A stretch of DNA of 64,000 bases from Ferrovibrio sp046297595 (GCF_046297595.1 NZ_JBKBHT010000001.1:558001-622000); one strand, 5' to 3'. Numbered from the stretch's first letter, positions 1 through 9,682 are shown. Notes: a model not told the origin generated them from the letters alone. Made by a program: numbers and translations.

Positions 1-1799
1 TCGCTGCGGCGGCGGATATTGGGGTCGCCCTGCCAGAAGGGTTCAAAGATACGCTCCAGATTCTCCGGCCGGATGCCGCTGCCGGTATCGCTGACGGTGA
101 TGCCGATCTCGCCATTCTCGTCCCGGCCGCCGGCCAGCGTGACCTCGCCCCCAGCGGGTGTGAACTTGATCGCATTGGATAGCAGGTTGAGCAAAACTTG
201 CTTGATGGCGCGGGCGTCAATGCGCACCGGCGGGAATTCCTCCGGGAAGTCGTTGTTCAAGCCGATATCCGCCTCCTGCGCACGGCCCCGCACGATGGTG
301 AGGCAGTCGCCGATCACGACTGGCAGCGACTGCTCCTCCAGCGTCAATTCGTAGCGTCCGGCCTCGATCTTCGACATGTCAAGGATGTCGTTGATGACAT
401 GCAGCAGATGCCGCGCGCTCATCACGATATCTTCGGCATAATCGAAATAGCGCTCGGAATTGGCACCCCACATGCGCAAGGTGATCACCTCGGCAAAACC
501 GATGATGGCATTGAGCGGCGTGCGCAACTCATGACTCATATTGGCGAGGAATTCCGACTTGGCACGATTGGCGGCGATGGCGTGTTCGCGTTCGCGCGCG
601 TAGGAAGACGCCAGCCGCTCTAGGTCCTCGGCCTGGCCGCGCAGCCGAGCATTGGCTTCGTCAAGTGCGCGTTCTGCCAACTTGCGCTCGCTGATGTCGA
701 GCGCAATCGAGATGATGCCGTTGACGCGCCCGTCGGCATCCAGCAGCGGCACCTTGTTTTCCAGCATGGTGAATTGCGGGGAATCGGCCAGGTGATAAGT
801 GCACTCCAAGTTCAGCACCGACTGGCCGCGCGCCGTCATGGTCGCTTCGTTCTCGACATTGAAGCGGATGAATTCCGCGCGATGCTCCGCTGCCAGACCC
901 GGCAGTGCAAGCTGATCCAGGCGGCGACCAACAATCTCCTCCGAAGGCTGGCCGAAAGCCTCGATCACGCGACTGTTGACCAGCAGGTAACGGCCATCCA
1001 CATCCTTCAGGCTGATCAGTGCGGGGATCGCGTCCAGCACACTGCGCAGCATTTCGCGGCTACGCTCCACTTCGGCCAGATGCTCACCGCTGGCGCCGAG
1101 AATGGCATTCACCCGCGCGGCCAGCAGGCCGAATTCATCCGCAGTATGACGCTCCGGCACGCTGATACGCGATTCCTCGGGCCGACGCGGATCGGCGCGC
1201 TCGATCTGGGCCACCAGCGACAGCAGTGGCCGCGTCAGCGTGTAGTAGAACAGCACAGCCAAAATCAGCGCGAGCGCGAAATTGCGTACGAATCCCGTAC
1301 CGATCACCACCCAGGTGCGATTGAGGATGCTTTGCGCCAGTAGGGTGCCATCGACAGCCACCCGCATCTCGCCGACCAGATCGCGGTCGCGCGGGCCATA
1401 GAGCGGTCGGGTCAGCATCTCGTCGCCGGTGGGCAGGAGGCGCAGCAATCCGCCCGGTTCCGCCTGCTGCCGCTCGCGTTCCTGCAGCGCCATGCGGCGG
1501 CCATAATTGTCGTAAATCTCGGCGCGCCAGATTGGCTTGTATAGCAGCAGGCCACTAACCACGCGGGCGGCGAGTTGCTCGTCGAGAGCATAGGCCGCCT
1601 GCGATGCCGCATCGTTCAGCATGTCCATTACCTGCACCACCGTGGTCTGGCGCTGGTTCAGTTCGTTGCGGATATCGAAACCGAGTTGGAACAGGCTGGA
1701 AATGAAGCCGAGCAGCAGGGCGGCGATCACCGTGACCTTGACCTGCTTGGCCGAAAGCTGATTCCGGGAAAATTTACGGCGGACCGGAGTCTGCATCAT
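1..1799 (-). CDS. PAS sensor histidine kinase (partial, C-terminus outside window)
   Basis: The reading frame is open from 1799 down to base 1, so about 599 codons are visible and the end is missing. Order: an N-terminal membrane segment (about residues 20-43), an extracytoplasmic stretch, a second membrane segment near residues 140-165, a HAMP-like linker, a PAS domain (about 230-350), then a HisKA domain with the phospho-acceptor in NMSHELRTPLN (His423). The ATPase domain is cut just after its G1-type DTGSGIRPENL motif. Two adjacent ATGs (1799 and 1796) follow a GAAGG site. It should autophosphorylate and pass phosphate to a response regulator; no partner is visible on this side. The ligand is unknown. 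It lies downstream of lspA in the same direction, but 244 bases apart. Confidence 0.9.
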   Translation of the reverse strand, partial: MMQTPVRRKFSRNQLSAKQVKVTVIAALLLGFISSLFQLGFDIRNELNQRQTTVVQVMDMLNDAASQAAYALDEQLAARVVSGLLLYKPIWRAEIYDNYGRRMALQERERQQAEPGGLLRLLPTGDEMLTRPLYGPRDRDLVGEMRVAVDGTLLAQSILNRTWVVIGTGFVRNFALALILAVLFYYTLTRPLLSLVAQIERADPRRPEESRISVPERHTADEFGLLAARVNAILGASGEHLAEVERSREMLRSVLDAIPALISLKDVDGRYLLVNSRVIEAFGQPSEEIVGRRLDQLALPGLAAEHRAEFIRFNVENEATMTARGQSVLNLECTYHLADSPQFTMLENKVPLLDADGRVNGIISIALDISERKLAERALDEANARLRGQAEDLERLASSYAREREHAIAANRAKSEFLANMSHELRTPLNAIIGFAEVITLRMWGANSERYFDYAEDIVMSARHLLHVINDILDMSKIEAGRYELTLEEQSLPVVIGDCLTIVRGRAQEADIGLNNDFPEEFPPVRIDARAIKQVLLNLLSNAIKFTPAGGEVTLAGGRDENGEIGITVSDTGSGIRPENLERIFEPFWQGDPNIRRRS

Positions 1800-2043
1800 G
1801 CGCAGGCCTTCGGGGTACCGCCCGCGGTAACCCCATTGCGCAGCATTCCCCGTCCGGTGTTCCCCCGCCGGTCATGCCGGCTTGGGCCTTTGCACGATGG
1901 AAGCATCCTGCCTCTCGTCCGCCCTACCCCGAAATGCTGCCATCATTCCCGGGACGATGCAACGAATGAGCGAGCCCCAATGCGACTGCAGGTAGCGTTT
2001 TTTGCCTGCTATCAATCAAATGGCGTCAACCGGCCGGAAGTCG

Positions 2044-2514
2044 TCAGGCGGAGGGCGGGCGTGGCCGGAACCCGTCCAGCAGCAGCAGGCCGACGCCGAC
2101 AACTATGGCGCTATCGGCCACGTTGAAGGCCGGCCAATGCCAGCCGAAGGCGTGAAAATCGAGGAAATCGAATACCGCGCCGAAACGGTAACGATCAATG
2201 ATGTTGCCGATGGCCCCGCCGATGATCATGCCCAGGGCCGTGCCAATCAGCCGCCCCTGGGCCCGCCACAGCCAGACCAGCAGCCAGAGCAGCACGGCAG
2301 CGGCCACGCCGATCAGGGTCCAGCTGCGCGTGGCGCTGTCTTCCTGGAACAAGCCGAAGCTGACACCGGTATTCCAAACCAGCACCAGATTGAAGAACGG
2401 CGTGATGACAATGCCCTGCGGATTCTGCTGCATCAGGTTGAGCAGCAGATACTTGCTGACCTGATCGGTCACCAGGATCAACGCCGCGACGATCAGGCCC
2501 AGGCGCAGGGTCAT
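2044..2514 (-). CDS. lspA: Lipoprotein signal peptidase (signal peptidase II)
   Basis: An inner-membrane aspartyl protease that removes signal peptides from prolipoproteins. The 156-residue protein has four hydrophobic segments and both family motifs: GNIIDRYRFG, with catalytic Asp107, and FNVADSAI, with catalytic Asp134. A longer in-frame start exists at 2550, but the ATG at 2514 overlaps the ileS stop in an ATGA arrangement and gives the normal family N-terminus, so it is preferred. Translational coupling to ileS is likely; ileS-lspA is a widespread gene pair. Confidence 0.95.
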   Translation of the reverse strand: MTLRLGLIVAALILVTDQVSKYLLLNLMQQNPQGIVITPFFNLVLVWNTGVSFGLFQEDSATRSWTLIGVAAAVLLWLLVWLWRAQGRLIGTALGMIIGGAIGNIIDRYRFGAVFDFLDFHAFGWHWPAFNVADSAIVVGVGLLLLDGFRPRPPSA

Positions 2515-5348
2515 GCCGCCGTCCCCACTGCGGTGGCACAGCGGCGGCACAGGTCGTCATGGCCATGCACATGCCCCACATCGGGCAGCACCTGCCAGCA
2601 GCGCTCGCATTTGCGGCCTTCGGCCAGCTGCGGCACCACGGCCACGCCCTTGGCATCGTCGCTGCGATAGGCTTCGGCCGGTCCTTCGCCCTCGCGCAAT
2701 GTGATACCCGAGGTGATGCATATCTCGGCGAAATCGAGATCGGCCAGGGCGGCCAGGTCCTCGCCGCCCACATACACCACCGGATGGGCCTGCAGGCCGG
2801 CGCCGATGCGCTTTTCGGCGCGCTCGATCTCCAGCGCGCCGGTCACGGCCCGGCGCACACGGCGTACACGCTCCCACTTAGCGCCCAGAGCGGGATCAAG
2901 CCACGCTTCGGGCAGAGCCGGCCAGACCTCGCGGTGCACGCTGCCGTCCTCGGAGGGATATCGCGTCAGCCAGGCTTCTTCCGCCGTGTAGCAGATGATC
3001 GGCGCCAACCATTTCACCAGGCAATTGAACAGGCGATCCAGCACGGTGCGGGCGGCGCGACGGCGGATGCTGTCCGGCGCGTCGCAATAGAGCGCATCCT
3101 TTCGGATATCGAAATAAAAGCCCGACAGATCGACGGCGCAGAAATTATAGAGCGCCACATACATGCGATGGAAATCGTATTCCTCGCAGCTTTCGCGCAC
3201 CACCTGCCCCAATTCGGCCAGGCGATGCAGCACCCAGCGCTCCAACTCCGGCATCTCGGTGTGTGGCAGGCGCTCGGTCTCCTCGAAACCGGCCAAGTTA
3301 CCCAGCAGGTAGCGCAGGGTGTTGCGCAGACGGCGATAGGCATCGACCTGGGCCTGGATGATCTTGGGACCCACGCTGAGATCGTCGTTGTAATTGGCCG
3401 AGGCCACCCACAGGCGTAGGATATCGGCGCCGGACTGCTTGATCACATCCTGCGGCTCGACCGAGTTGCCGAGCGATTTCGACATCTTCCGTCCCTTCTC
3501 GTCGAGCAGGAAGCCATGGGTCAGCACGGCATCGTAAGGCGCGCGGCCGCGGGTGCCGCAGCTTTCCAGCAGCGAGGAATGGAACCAGCCGCGATGCTGG
3601 TCGGAACCTTCCAGATACAGCGAGGCCGGCCATTTCAGGTCGGGCCGCTGTTCCAGCACGAAGGCATGGGTCGAGCCGGAATCGAACCAGACATCGAGGA
3701 TGTCGGTCACCATCTTCCATTCGTCAGCCTTATACTTGCCGCCCAGGAAATCCTCGGGCTTGGCCGTGAACCAGGCATCCGCGCCGCCCTTCAGGCAGGC
3801 CTGCACGATGCGTTCGTTCACTTCCGGATCGCGCAGCAGTCCCCCGGTTTCCTTGTTCTCGAACACGGCGATCGGCACGCCCCAGGCGCGCTGGCGGCTG
3901 ATCACCCAGTCGGGCCGCTGCTCGATCATGGAATACAGCCGGTTGCGGCCCTGCGGCGGATAGAAGGCCGTGGCGTCGATGGCCGCTAGCGCCTTCTTGC
4001 GCAGGTCGTTGGTGGTCATCGAGATGAACCATTGCGGCGTGTTGCGGAAGATCAGCGGCGCTTTCGAGCGCCAGGAATGCGGATACTGGTGGCGCAGGCG
4101 GCCGCGGCCGACCAGCGCGCCGGCTTCGGTCATCGCCGCGATCACGCGGGCATTGGCATCGCCTTCCTTGCCGGCATCGTCCAGCACGCGGGCCGGATTG
4201 TCGCCGCCGAAAACCGGCACATGACGGAAATAGCGGCCATCCGCATCCACCGTATGCGGCACCTCGATGCCGTTGGCCATGCCGAGATTGTAGTCGTCGG
4301 CGCCATGGCCCGGCGCGATATGCACAAAGCCGGTGCCGGCATCCATGGTGACGAAATCGCCATGCAGCACCGGCACGTCGAAGGCGAAGCCCTGCGCGCG
4401 CAGCGGATGGGCGCAGACGGTGCCGACAATGTCGGCGCCCTTCAGCGTGGCCACGGTGGTCACGGCTTCAAGCGTACAGGCCTTGGCCACCGTCTCGGCC
4501 AGGTCCCTGGCCACCACGATCTCATCGCCCGCCTTCGCCAGCGACTTCTCGCCCACCGTGTCCACGCGCAGGCGCACGTATTCTGCATCTTTCGACAGCG
4601 CGATGGCGCGGTTGCCCGGCAGGGTCCAGGGCGTGGTGGTCCAGATCACGATGCTGGCGCCGTCCAGCGCCTTCACCGAGGCCTTCACGACGGGGAACTT
4701 CACGAAGACGGTATGCGAGGTGTGCTCGTGGTATTCCACTTCCGCCTCGGCCAAAGCGGTGCGTTCGACGATGGACCACATCACCGGCTTGGAGCCCTTG
4801 AACAGGCCGCCATTCATCAGGAATTTGTGGATCTCGCGCACGATCTGGGCTTCGGCGCCGAAACTCATCGTGGTGTAGGGATTCTTCCAGTCACCGATCA
4901 CGCCCAGCCGCTTGAATTCCTCGCGCTGCACGCCGATCCAGTGGTCGGCGAAGTCACGGCATTCCTTGCGGAACTCGTCGATCGGCACGTCGTCCTTGTT
5001 CTTGCCGGCGGCGCGATACTTCTCCTCGATCTTCCATTCGATCGGCAGGCCGTGGCAGTCCCAGCCCGGCACGTAGTTCGAGTCATAGCCCATCATCTGC
5101 CGCGAGCGGTTAATGGTGTCCTTCAGGATCTTGTTCAGTGCGTGGCCCAGATGCAGGTTGCCGTTGGCATAGGGCGGGCCGTCATGCAGCACGAATTTCT
5201 CGCGGCCCTTGCTGTCGGCACGCAGCTTTTCGTACAGGCCGATCTTTTCCCAGCGGGCCAGGATTTCCGGTTCCTTCGCCGGCAGGCCGGCCTTCATCGG
5301 GAAGTCGGTGGTGGGCAGGAAGACGGTCGAGCGATAGTCTTTGGTCAT
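2511..5348 (-). CDS. ileS: Isoleucyl-tRNA synthetase
   Basis: Charges tRNA-Ile with isoleucine in the cytoplasm. The protein is 945 residues, normal for a bacterial class I IleRS. The HIGH-type motif is HLGH at residues 66-69, in PPYANGNLHLGHALN. The KMSKS motif is GRKMSKSLGN near residue 620. A C-terminal zinc-binding segment has CERC and CRRC pairs near residues 915-940. A central editing domain fills the usual place between the Rossmann halves. It sits in the order maoC-like, ribF, ileS, lspA on the minus strand, with 225 bases between ribF and ileS that may hold its own promoter. Confidence 0.98.
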   Translation of the reverse strand: MTKDYRSTVFLPTTDFPMKAGLPAKEPEILARWEKIGLYEKLRADSKGREKFVLHDGPPYANGNLHLGHALNKILKDTINRSRQMMGYDSNYVPGWDCHGLPIEWKIEEKYRAAGKNKDDVPIDEFRKECRDFADHWIGVQREEFKRLGVIGDWKNPYTTMSFGAEAQIVREIHKFLMNGGLFKGSKPVMWSIVERTALAEAEVEYHEHTSHTVFVKFPVVKASVKALDGASIVIWTTTPWTLPGNRAIALSKDAEYVRLRVDTVGEKSLAKAGDEIVVARDLAETVAKACTLEAVTTVATLKGADIVGTVCAHPLRAQGFAFDVPVLHGDFVTMDAGTGFVHIAPGHGADDYNLGMANGIEVPHTVDADGRYFRHVPVFGGDNPARVLDDAGKEGDANARVIAAMTEAGALVGRGRLRHQYPHSWRSKAPLIFRNTPQWFISMTTNDLRKKALAAIDATAFYPPQGRNRLYSMIEQRPDWVISRQRAWGVPIAVFENKETGGLLRDPEVNERIVQACLKGGADAWFTAKPEDFLGGKYKADEWKMVTDILDVWFDSGSTHAFVLEQRPDLKWPASLYLEGSDQHRGWFHSSLLESCGTRGRAPYDAVLTHGFLLDEKGRKMSKSLGNSVEPQDVIKQSGADILRLWVASANYNDDLSVGPKIIQAQVDAYRRLRNTLRYLLGNLAGFEETERLPHTEMPELERWVLHRLAELGQVVRESCEEYDFHRMYVALYNFCAVDLSGFYFDIRKDALYCDAPDSIRRRAARTVLDRLFNCLVKWLAPIICYTAEEAWLTRYPSEDGSVHREVWPALPEAWLDPALGAKWERVRRVRRAVTGALEIERAEKRIGAGLQAHPVVYVGGEDLAALADLDFAEICITSGITLREGEGPAEAYRSDDAKGVAVVPQLAEGRKCERCWQVLPDVGHVHGHDDLCRRCATAVGTAA

Positions 5349-5573
5349 CGGTCTACTCGGGGGATGCGGCCGGACCTGCTCTGGCAGGGCGGGCGGCGCG
5401 GCATGTCAGGAAAAGTCGAGGAAATCCCGGGCCTTAGAAAAGGACCGGGCCGCTAATTCGGGCCGTGGGGCAGCCCCGGAATATGGCGAAATGCCCAAGC
5501 ATGGCGATGATTTAGCATTTGCCCCCGGCTCTGTCGAGAATGGGGCCGAGAAGGCGGGTGCAGGCGCCGGAGA

Positions 5574-6503
5574 TCAGGCTTGTGCGGCCAGCGCCCGCTT
5601 GGCCTCGGTCACATCCAAGGCGATCTGGCGCTTCAATGCCTCGGGGCCTTCGTATTTCAGTTCCGGCCGCAGGAAGGCGTGGAATTCGACCCGCATGGAA
5701 CGGCCATAGAGGTCGCCTGAAAAATCGAACAGATAGACTTCCAGCTTCACATCCGTCTGGTCGAAGGTTGGCCGAATCCCTAAGCTGGCGACGCCGTCAT
5801 ACCACCGGCCATCGACCTCGCAGCGCACGGCATAAATGCCGAATTTCGGCACCTGGAAATCGCTGAGCGCCACATTGGCGGTGGGATAACCCAGCTCGCG
5901 GCCGCGCTTGTCGCCATGCTCGACGGTGCCGATGATTTCCCATGGCCGCGCCAGCAGACGATTGGCCCCGGCCAGGTCGCCAGCCTCCAGCAGCTTGCGC
6001 ACACGCGAGGAGGAATAGGCCTCAGAGTCACCCTGCGCCGCAACGACCGTCACGCCGATGCCATGCCGTGCGCCCAACTCGTGCAGCAGATCGGTATTGC
6101 CCGACCGCGCCTTGCCGAAGGTGAAATCATAGCCCACCACCACATGGCTTAAGCCCAGATCGCGGGCCAGGATGTGGTCGACGAAGTCCTGCGGCGACTG
6201 GGCGGCGAGTTGCGCATCGAAGGGCAAGGCCAGCGTGGCGTTGACGCCCAGGCTTTCCAGGATGCGCGCCTTGGTCTCCAGCGCGTCGAGCCGGAAGGGC
6301 GGCGAGGATGGCACGAAGAAGCGGCGCGGATGCGGCTCGAAGGTCATCACCGCCACGGGCTTGCCGCCGCTGCTCTCTGCCTGCGCGCGCGCCGCCGCGA
6401 TCAGGGCGCGGTGCCCCAGATGCACGCCGTCGAAATTGCCGATGGCAGCCACGGCGCCGCGCAGGGCGGGCGGGAAACTGGCGCTGGACCGCAGCAGCCG
6501 CAT
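5574..6503 (-). CDS. ribF: Bifunctional riboflavin kinase / FAD synthetase
   Basis: Makes FMN from riboflavin and then FAD. The 309-residue length is usual. The N-terminal nucleotidyltransferase half carries GNFDGVHLGHRALI and a later SSSRVRKLLEAGD segment. The C-terminal flavokinase half has GRELGYPTANV and a conserved EVYLFDFSGDLYG stretch. It starts 16 bases after the MaoC-like gene and precedes ileS, a frequent order in proteobacteria. Confidence 0.96.
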   Translation of the reverse strand: MRLLRSSASFPPALRGAVAAIGNFDGVHLGHRALIAAARAQAESSGGKPVAVMTFEPHPRRFFVPSSPPFRLDALETKARILESLGVNATLALPFDAQLAAQSPQDFVDHILARDLGLSHVVVGYDFTFGKARSGNTDLLHELGARHGIGVTVVAAQGDSEAYSSSRVRKLLEAGDLAGANRLLARPWEIIGTVEHGDKRGRELGYPTANVALSDFQVPKFGIYAVRCEVDGRWYDGVASLGIRPTFDQTDVKLEVYLFDFSGDLYGRSMRVEFHAFLRPELKYEGPEALKRQIALDVTEAKRALAAQA

Positions 6504-6519
6504 GATTGGCGTATCCGGA

Positions 6520-6957
6520 TTACTTCGGGCGGCGGCTGACCATCAGGGCGGCTTCGCCCTCGATCACGACCGTATCACCGACGCGGCATTCGCAGGCGAA
6601 TTTTACCCGGCGCTTGTCTGCCACGATCTCCGTGATGGTGACCGTCGCCACCACGGTATCGCCGATGCGCACCGGCGCCTTGAAACGCAGATCCTGCGAG
6701 ATGTAAATGCAGCCTGGGCCGGGCAGCTTGGTGCCGAACACGGTGCTAAGCAAGGCTGCGCCAAGCATGCCATGGGCGATGCGGCCCTTGAACGGCGTGG
6801 CAGCGGCGAATTCCTCGTTCAGGTGTACCGGGTTGGTATCCCCCGACAGATCGGCAAAGGTCACGATGTCGGCCTCGCTCACCGTCTTGGTGAAGCTTTC
6901 CGACATGCCGACCGACAGGTCTTCCAGGTAATAGCCGTGCAAAGCCTGATAGGTCAT
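6520..6957 (-). CDS. MaoC family (R)-enoyl-CoA hydratase-like protein
   Basis: A 145-residue single hot-dog-fold hydratase. The hydratase-2 motif is visible as DLSGDTNPVHLNEEFA, which supplies the catalytic Asp and His; GRIAHGML follows. Size and motif fit PhaJ-like enzymes that hydrate trans-2-enoyl-CoA to (R)-3-hydroxyacyl-CoA, linking beta-oxidation to polyhydroxyalkanoate or to other acyl-CoA flows. The ATG at 6957 is preceded by AAGGGA at a proper distance, so the 29-residue upstream extension is rejected. It may be co-transcribed with ribF. The true substrate is not readable from sequence. Confidence 0.85.
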   Translation of the reverse strand: MTYQALHGYYLEDLSVGMSESFTKTVSEADIVTFADLSGDTNPVHLNEEFAAATPFKGRIAHGMLGAALLSTVFGTKLPGPGCIYISQDLRFKAPVRIGDTVVATVTITEIVADKRRVKFACECRVGDTVVIEGEAALMVSRRPK

Positions 6958-7073
6958 GCTGGTCGGGTCCCTTGATTTGGCGAGCGGTTGACGGGGTTTG
7001 CGGGCGCGGCGACTATACGCGGCCCTGCCGTTGCCGGGCAACACCCCGCCCTTTCGACTTCCGTCCGGACGTT

Positions 7074-7880
7074 ATGCCCGCCATCCAGCCCTTATCCGCC
7101 TTTACCGAAGGTCAACGCCGCGCCATCCGTTACGTGCTGACCGATATCGATGACACCCTGACCAGTCATGGCCGGCTGACGGCAGACGCCTATACGGCGC
7201 TGGAGCGCCTGCAGTCGGCCGGTTTCCGCGTCATCCCGATCACCGGGCGCCCAGCGGGCTGGTGCGACCTGATCGCACGTTTCTGGCCGGTGGACGGCAT
7301 CGTGGGCGAGAACGGCGCGCTCTACATGCGCTACGACCGCGACGCCAAGATGATGCGCCGGCGCTTTTCCCAGACCGATGCCGAACGCCGTACTGCGCGG
7401 GCCAAACTGACGACACTGGCCGAGACGATCCTGCGCGAGGTACCGGGCTGCGCGCTGGCCTCCGACCAGCAATACCGCGAATGCGACCTGGCCGTGGATT
7501 TCTGCGAGGACGTGCCGCCCCTGCCGCGCGAAGCCGTGGATAAAATCGTCGCATTGTTCGAACAGGCCGGAGCGACCGCGAAAGTCAGCTCGATCCATGT
7601 GAACGGCTGGTTCGGCCACTGGGACAAGCTGAGCATGACGCGGGTGTTCTTCCGCGACATCTTCGGCGAAGACCTGGCGGCGATCCGCGACAGCGTGGTG
7701 TTTGCCGGCGACAGCCCGAACGACGCGCCGATGTTCGGTTATTTCCCGCACAGCGTCGGCGTCGCCAACGTGACGCCGTTCCTCGACCGTATTGCAACAC
7801 CGCCAGCCTATGTCACGCCCGGCGAAGGTGGCCGCGGTTTTGTCGAACTGGCGGATGCGCTGATCGCGGCGCGCGCTTAA
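7074..7880 (+). CDS. HAD-superfamily (IIB) hydrolase
   Basis: A 268-residue cytoplasmic phosphatase-type protein. HAD motif I is LTDIDDTLT, motif II PITGRPAG, motif III includes the lysine of WDKLSMTR, and motif IV is FAGDSPNDAPMF. The cap insertion between motifs II and III is of the Cof / sucrose-phosphatase type, so a sugar phosphate or similar small phosphoester is the likely substrate. The start at 7074 is chosen because the 34 extra upstream residues are Arg/Cys-rich and overlap the promoter region shared with the divergent MaoC gene. Its TAA stop shares a TTAA with the stop of the convergent EAL-like gene. Confidence 0.85.
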   Translation: MPAIQPLSAFTEGQRRAIRYVLTDIDDTLTSHGRLTADAYTALERLQSAGFRVIPITGRPAGWCDLIARFWPVDGIVGENGALYMRYDRDAKMMRRRFSQTDAERRTARAKLTTLAETILREVPGCALASDQQYRECDLAVDFCEDVPPLPREAVDKIVALFEQAGATAKVSSIHVNGWFGHWDKLSMTRVFFRDIFGEDLAAIRDSVVFAGDSPNDAPMFGYFPHSVGVANVTPFLDRIATPPAYVTPGEGGRGFVELADALIAARA

Positions 7881-8959
7881 GCCGCCTTGGCAAGCTTGGG
7901 CACGCCAAACAGCATGCCCTGGCCAAACGGGAATTCGAGATCGGCCAGCTTCAGCAATTCCTGCTCGCTCTCCACCTTACCCAGCACCGGCACCAGGTTG
8001 TGGCGCTGGCAGATCTCGGGCAGGTCGGCCAGATCGATGGGCGATCTGGCAATCGCGCCGGCATCAGAGAACACGGCGGCATCGAATTTCACGAAGCGCA
8101 CACCGTTCTTTGCCAGCAGGGCGAAATCGACATCGAAGCGATCGATGCCGTCCACCGAGAGGGCAAAGCCCAGCGCGGCCAGCCGGCTGAGCCGATACAT
8201 ACCCGCGCGGTCCAGCCTGGCGATGCCGGCATGGCTGAACTCCAGCACGATATTGGCGGCATGCTCGCGTTCGCGCTGCAGGAAATCGTAGAGCGGGTTG
8301 AAGGTCTCGATCCGCGCCAGCATGGCGGGCGAGAGATTGAGGAAGAAGCCGACATCCTTGGCACGCTGCTCCAGCTTGCGCACCAGCTGCACGCTGCGTA
8401 GCAGCATCAGCGCATCGAACTCGGCGCGCAGGCCGGCCGAGTCCAAGGCGTCGAGACATTCAGCGGCGCGATAGGTCTGCCCCTCGGCGTCGCGCGGGCG
8501 GGCCAGCAACTCGAAAAAGCGGATGCGGCGCTGCGGCAGGCTGACGATGGGCTGGATATGCAACTCCACACGGTTGTTGTTCAGGGCATCGCGCACGGCG
8601 TCCAGCAGGCTGCCGTCATCGGCTGGTTCGGGCGGGTCGTTCAGGATCAGGCGCGGTTCGCGCACCGATTCATTGGCGGCAGCAGACGCGGCCGGCATGA
8701 TCATGGCCGGCGGCGGAATCTCGCCGCGCATCTGCATCAGTTCATCGGTCAGGCCGTCGATCTCGGCGATCAGGCGGGTCTGCAGGCGGCGGCGCATCCA
8801 GCGTTCTCGCAGGGCCCAGAACAACAAAAGCAGAGCTAGGGCAACGAGGGCGGCGTTCTGGCCGGCCATGGCCGGCACGAGGCGGGTCAGGCTGACGCCG
8901 GCGACCAGCGCGACCAGCGACAGGGCAGCGAAAGTAAGCAATCCGGGCAGGGTGGGCAT
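7877..8959 (-). CDS. Membrane-anchored degenerate EAL domain protein
   Basis: A 360-residue protein with two N-terminal membrane helices (about 9-27 and 35-51), a charged coiled linker, and an EAL-like domain from about residue 120. The signature reads ELLAR (Glu150), and the LNLS asparagine and VKFD lysine are kept. The usual LEITE is LEFSH, and the two-Asp DDFG loop is VDGID, so metal-binding residues are missing. By family knowledge such domains usually bind c-di-GMP or a protein rather than hydrolyse it. The start at 8959 has GGAGG five bases upstream; the longer start at 9013 has none. Confidence 0.8.
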   Translation of the reverse strand: MPTLPGLLTFAALSLVALVAGVSLTRLVPAMAGQNAALVALALLLLFWALRERWMRRRLQTRLIAEIDGLTDELMQMRGEIPPPAMIMPAASAAANESVREPRLILNDPPEPADDGSLLDAVRDALNNNRVELHIQPIVSLPQRRIRFFELLARPRDAEGQTYRAAECLDALDSAGLRAEFDALMLLRSVQLVRKLEQRAKDVGFFLNLSPAMLARIETFNPLYDFLQREREHAANIVLEFSHAGIARLDRAGMYRLSRLAALGFALSVDGIDRFDVDFALLAKNGVRFVKFDAAVFSDAGAIARSPIDLADLPEICQRHNLVPVLGKVESEQELLKLADLEFPFGQGMLFGVPKLAKAA

Positions 8960-9055
8960 GGCAGCCTCCATCGGCATCCCGCAGCGCAAGGCTCTGGTCG
9001 GGACGCACGGCAACGCTATAGTTAAGCAAACGCCACCTTAACGGAGGGTGAATCC

Positions 9056-9673
9056 ATGGCTGTCCGCGCCAAAGTCCTGCCCGATCAAGGCCCTGTCGCC
9101 CGCCGCACCCTGCTGGCCCTGCTGGGCGGCGGCGCCCTGGCGGCCCTGCTGCCCCGCCTCGCCTTCGGACAGACCGGAAAAAATGCCATGACCGCCCATG
9201 ATTTCAGCTTCACCGCCATCGACGGCCAGCCGCTGCCGATGAGCCAGTTCAAGGGCAAGGCCGTGCTGGTGGTCAACACCGCCTCGCAATGCGGCTACAC
9301 CCCGCAATATGCCGATCTGCAGAAGCTGTGGGCCGGCTATCGCGAGCGCGGACTGGTGGTTTTGGGTGTGCCGTCCAACGACTTCAACCAGGAGCGCGGC
9401 TCGGCCAAGGAGATCAAGGAATTCTGCGAGGTGAATTTCGAGGTCGATTTCCCGCTGGCCGACAAGGCCAAGGTGACCGGCGCCGACGCCCATCCGCTGT
9501 ATCGCTGGATCGCCGCGCAAAAGGGCGAGGATGCGCTGCCGAAATGGAATTTCCACAAGGTGCTGATCGGGCCGGACGGCATGGTGGCGGCCGTGTTCCC
9601 CACCCGGGTACGGCCGACCGCACCGGAAGTGGTGGCCGCAATCGAGACGGCGCTGAAGGCCCCGCGTACGTAG
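9056..9673 (+). CDS. Glutathione-peroxidase-like thiol peroxidase with export signal
   Basis: A 205-residue GPx-fold protein, about 45 residues longer than cytosolic bacterial forms. The extension is VARRTLLALLGGGALAALLP, a twin-arginine-like export signal (Arg16-Arg17) with a hydrophobic core. The catalytic Cys79 is in NTASQCGYTP and the Trp is in KWNFHK. The usual FPCNQF is VPSNDF here, so the classical resolving Cys and the tetrad Gln are replaced. The start is well supported by an ACGGAGGG site. It probably reduces lipid or organic peroxides in the periplasm; the electron donor is unknown. Confidence 0.88.
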   Translation: MAVRAKVLPDQGPVARRTLLALLGGGALAALLPRLAFGQTGKNAMTAHDFSFTAIDGQPLPMSQFKGKAVLVVNTASQCGYTPQYADLQKLWAGYRERGLVVLGVPSNDFNQERGSAKEIKEFCEVNFEVDFPLADKAKVTGADAHPLYRWIAAQKGEDALPKWNFHKVLIGPDGMVAAVFPTRVRPTAPEVVAAIETALKAPRT

Positions 9674-9682
9674 TGGGCGGAG

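Noticed and set aside
7..1800. Plus-strand frames over the histidine kinase (for example 774-1343)
   Set aside because: The minus strand has a continuous frame with HisKA, PAS and TM features.
4032..5456. 474-residue plus-strand frame opposite ileS
   Set aside because: It is antisense to a certain ileS and is His/Arg/Ala-rich with no domain; a high-GC shadow.
5420..5460. Terminator after ribF/ileS gap from CCGGGCC repeats
   Set aside because: The two CCGGGCC copies are direct, not inverted, so they do not form a stem.
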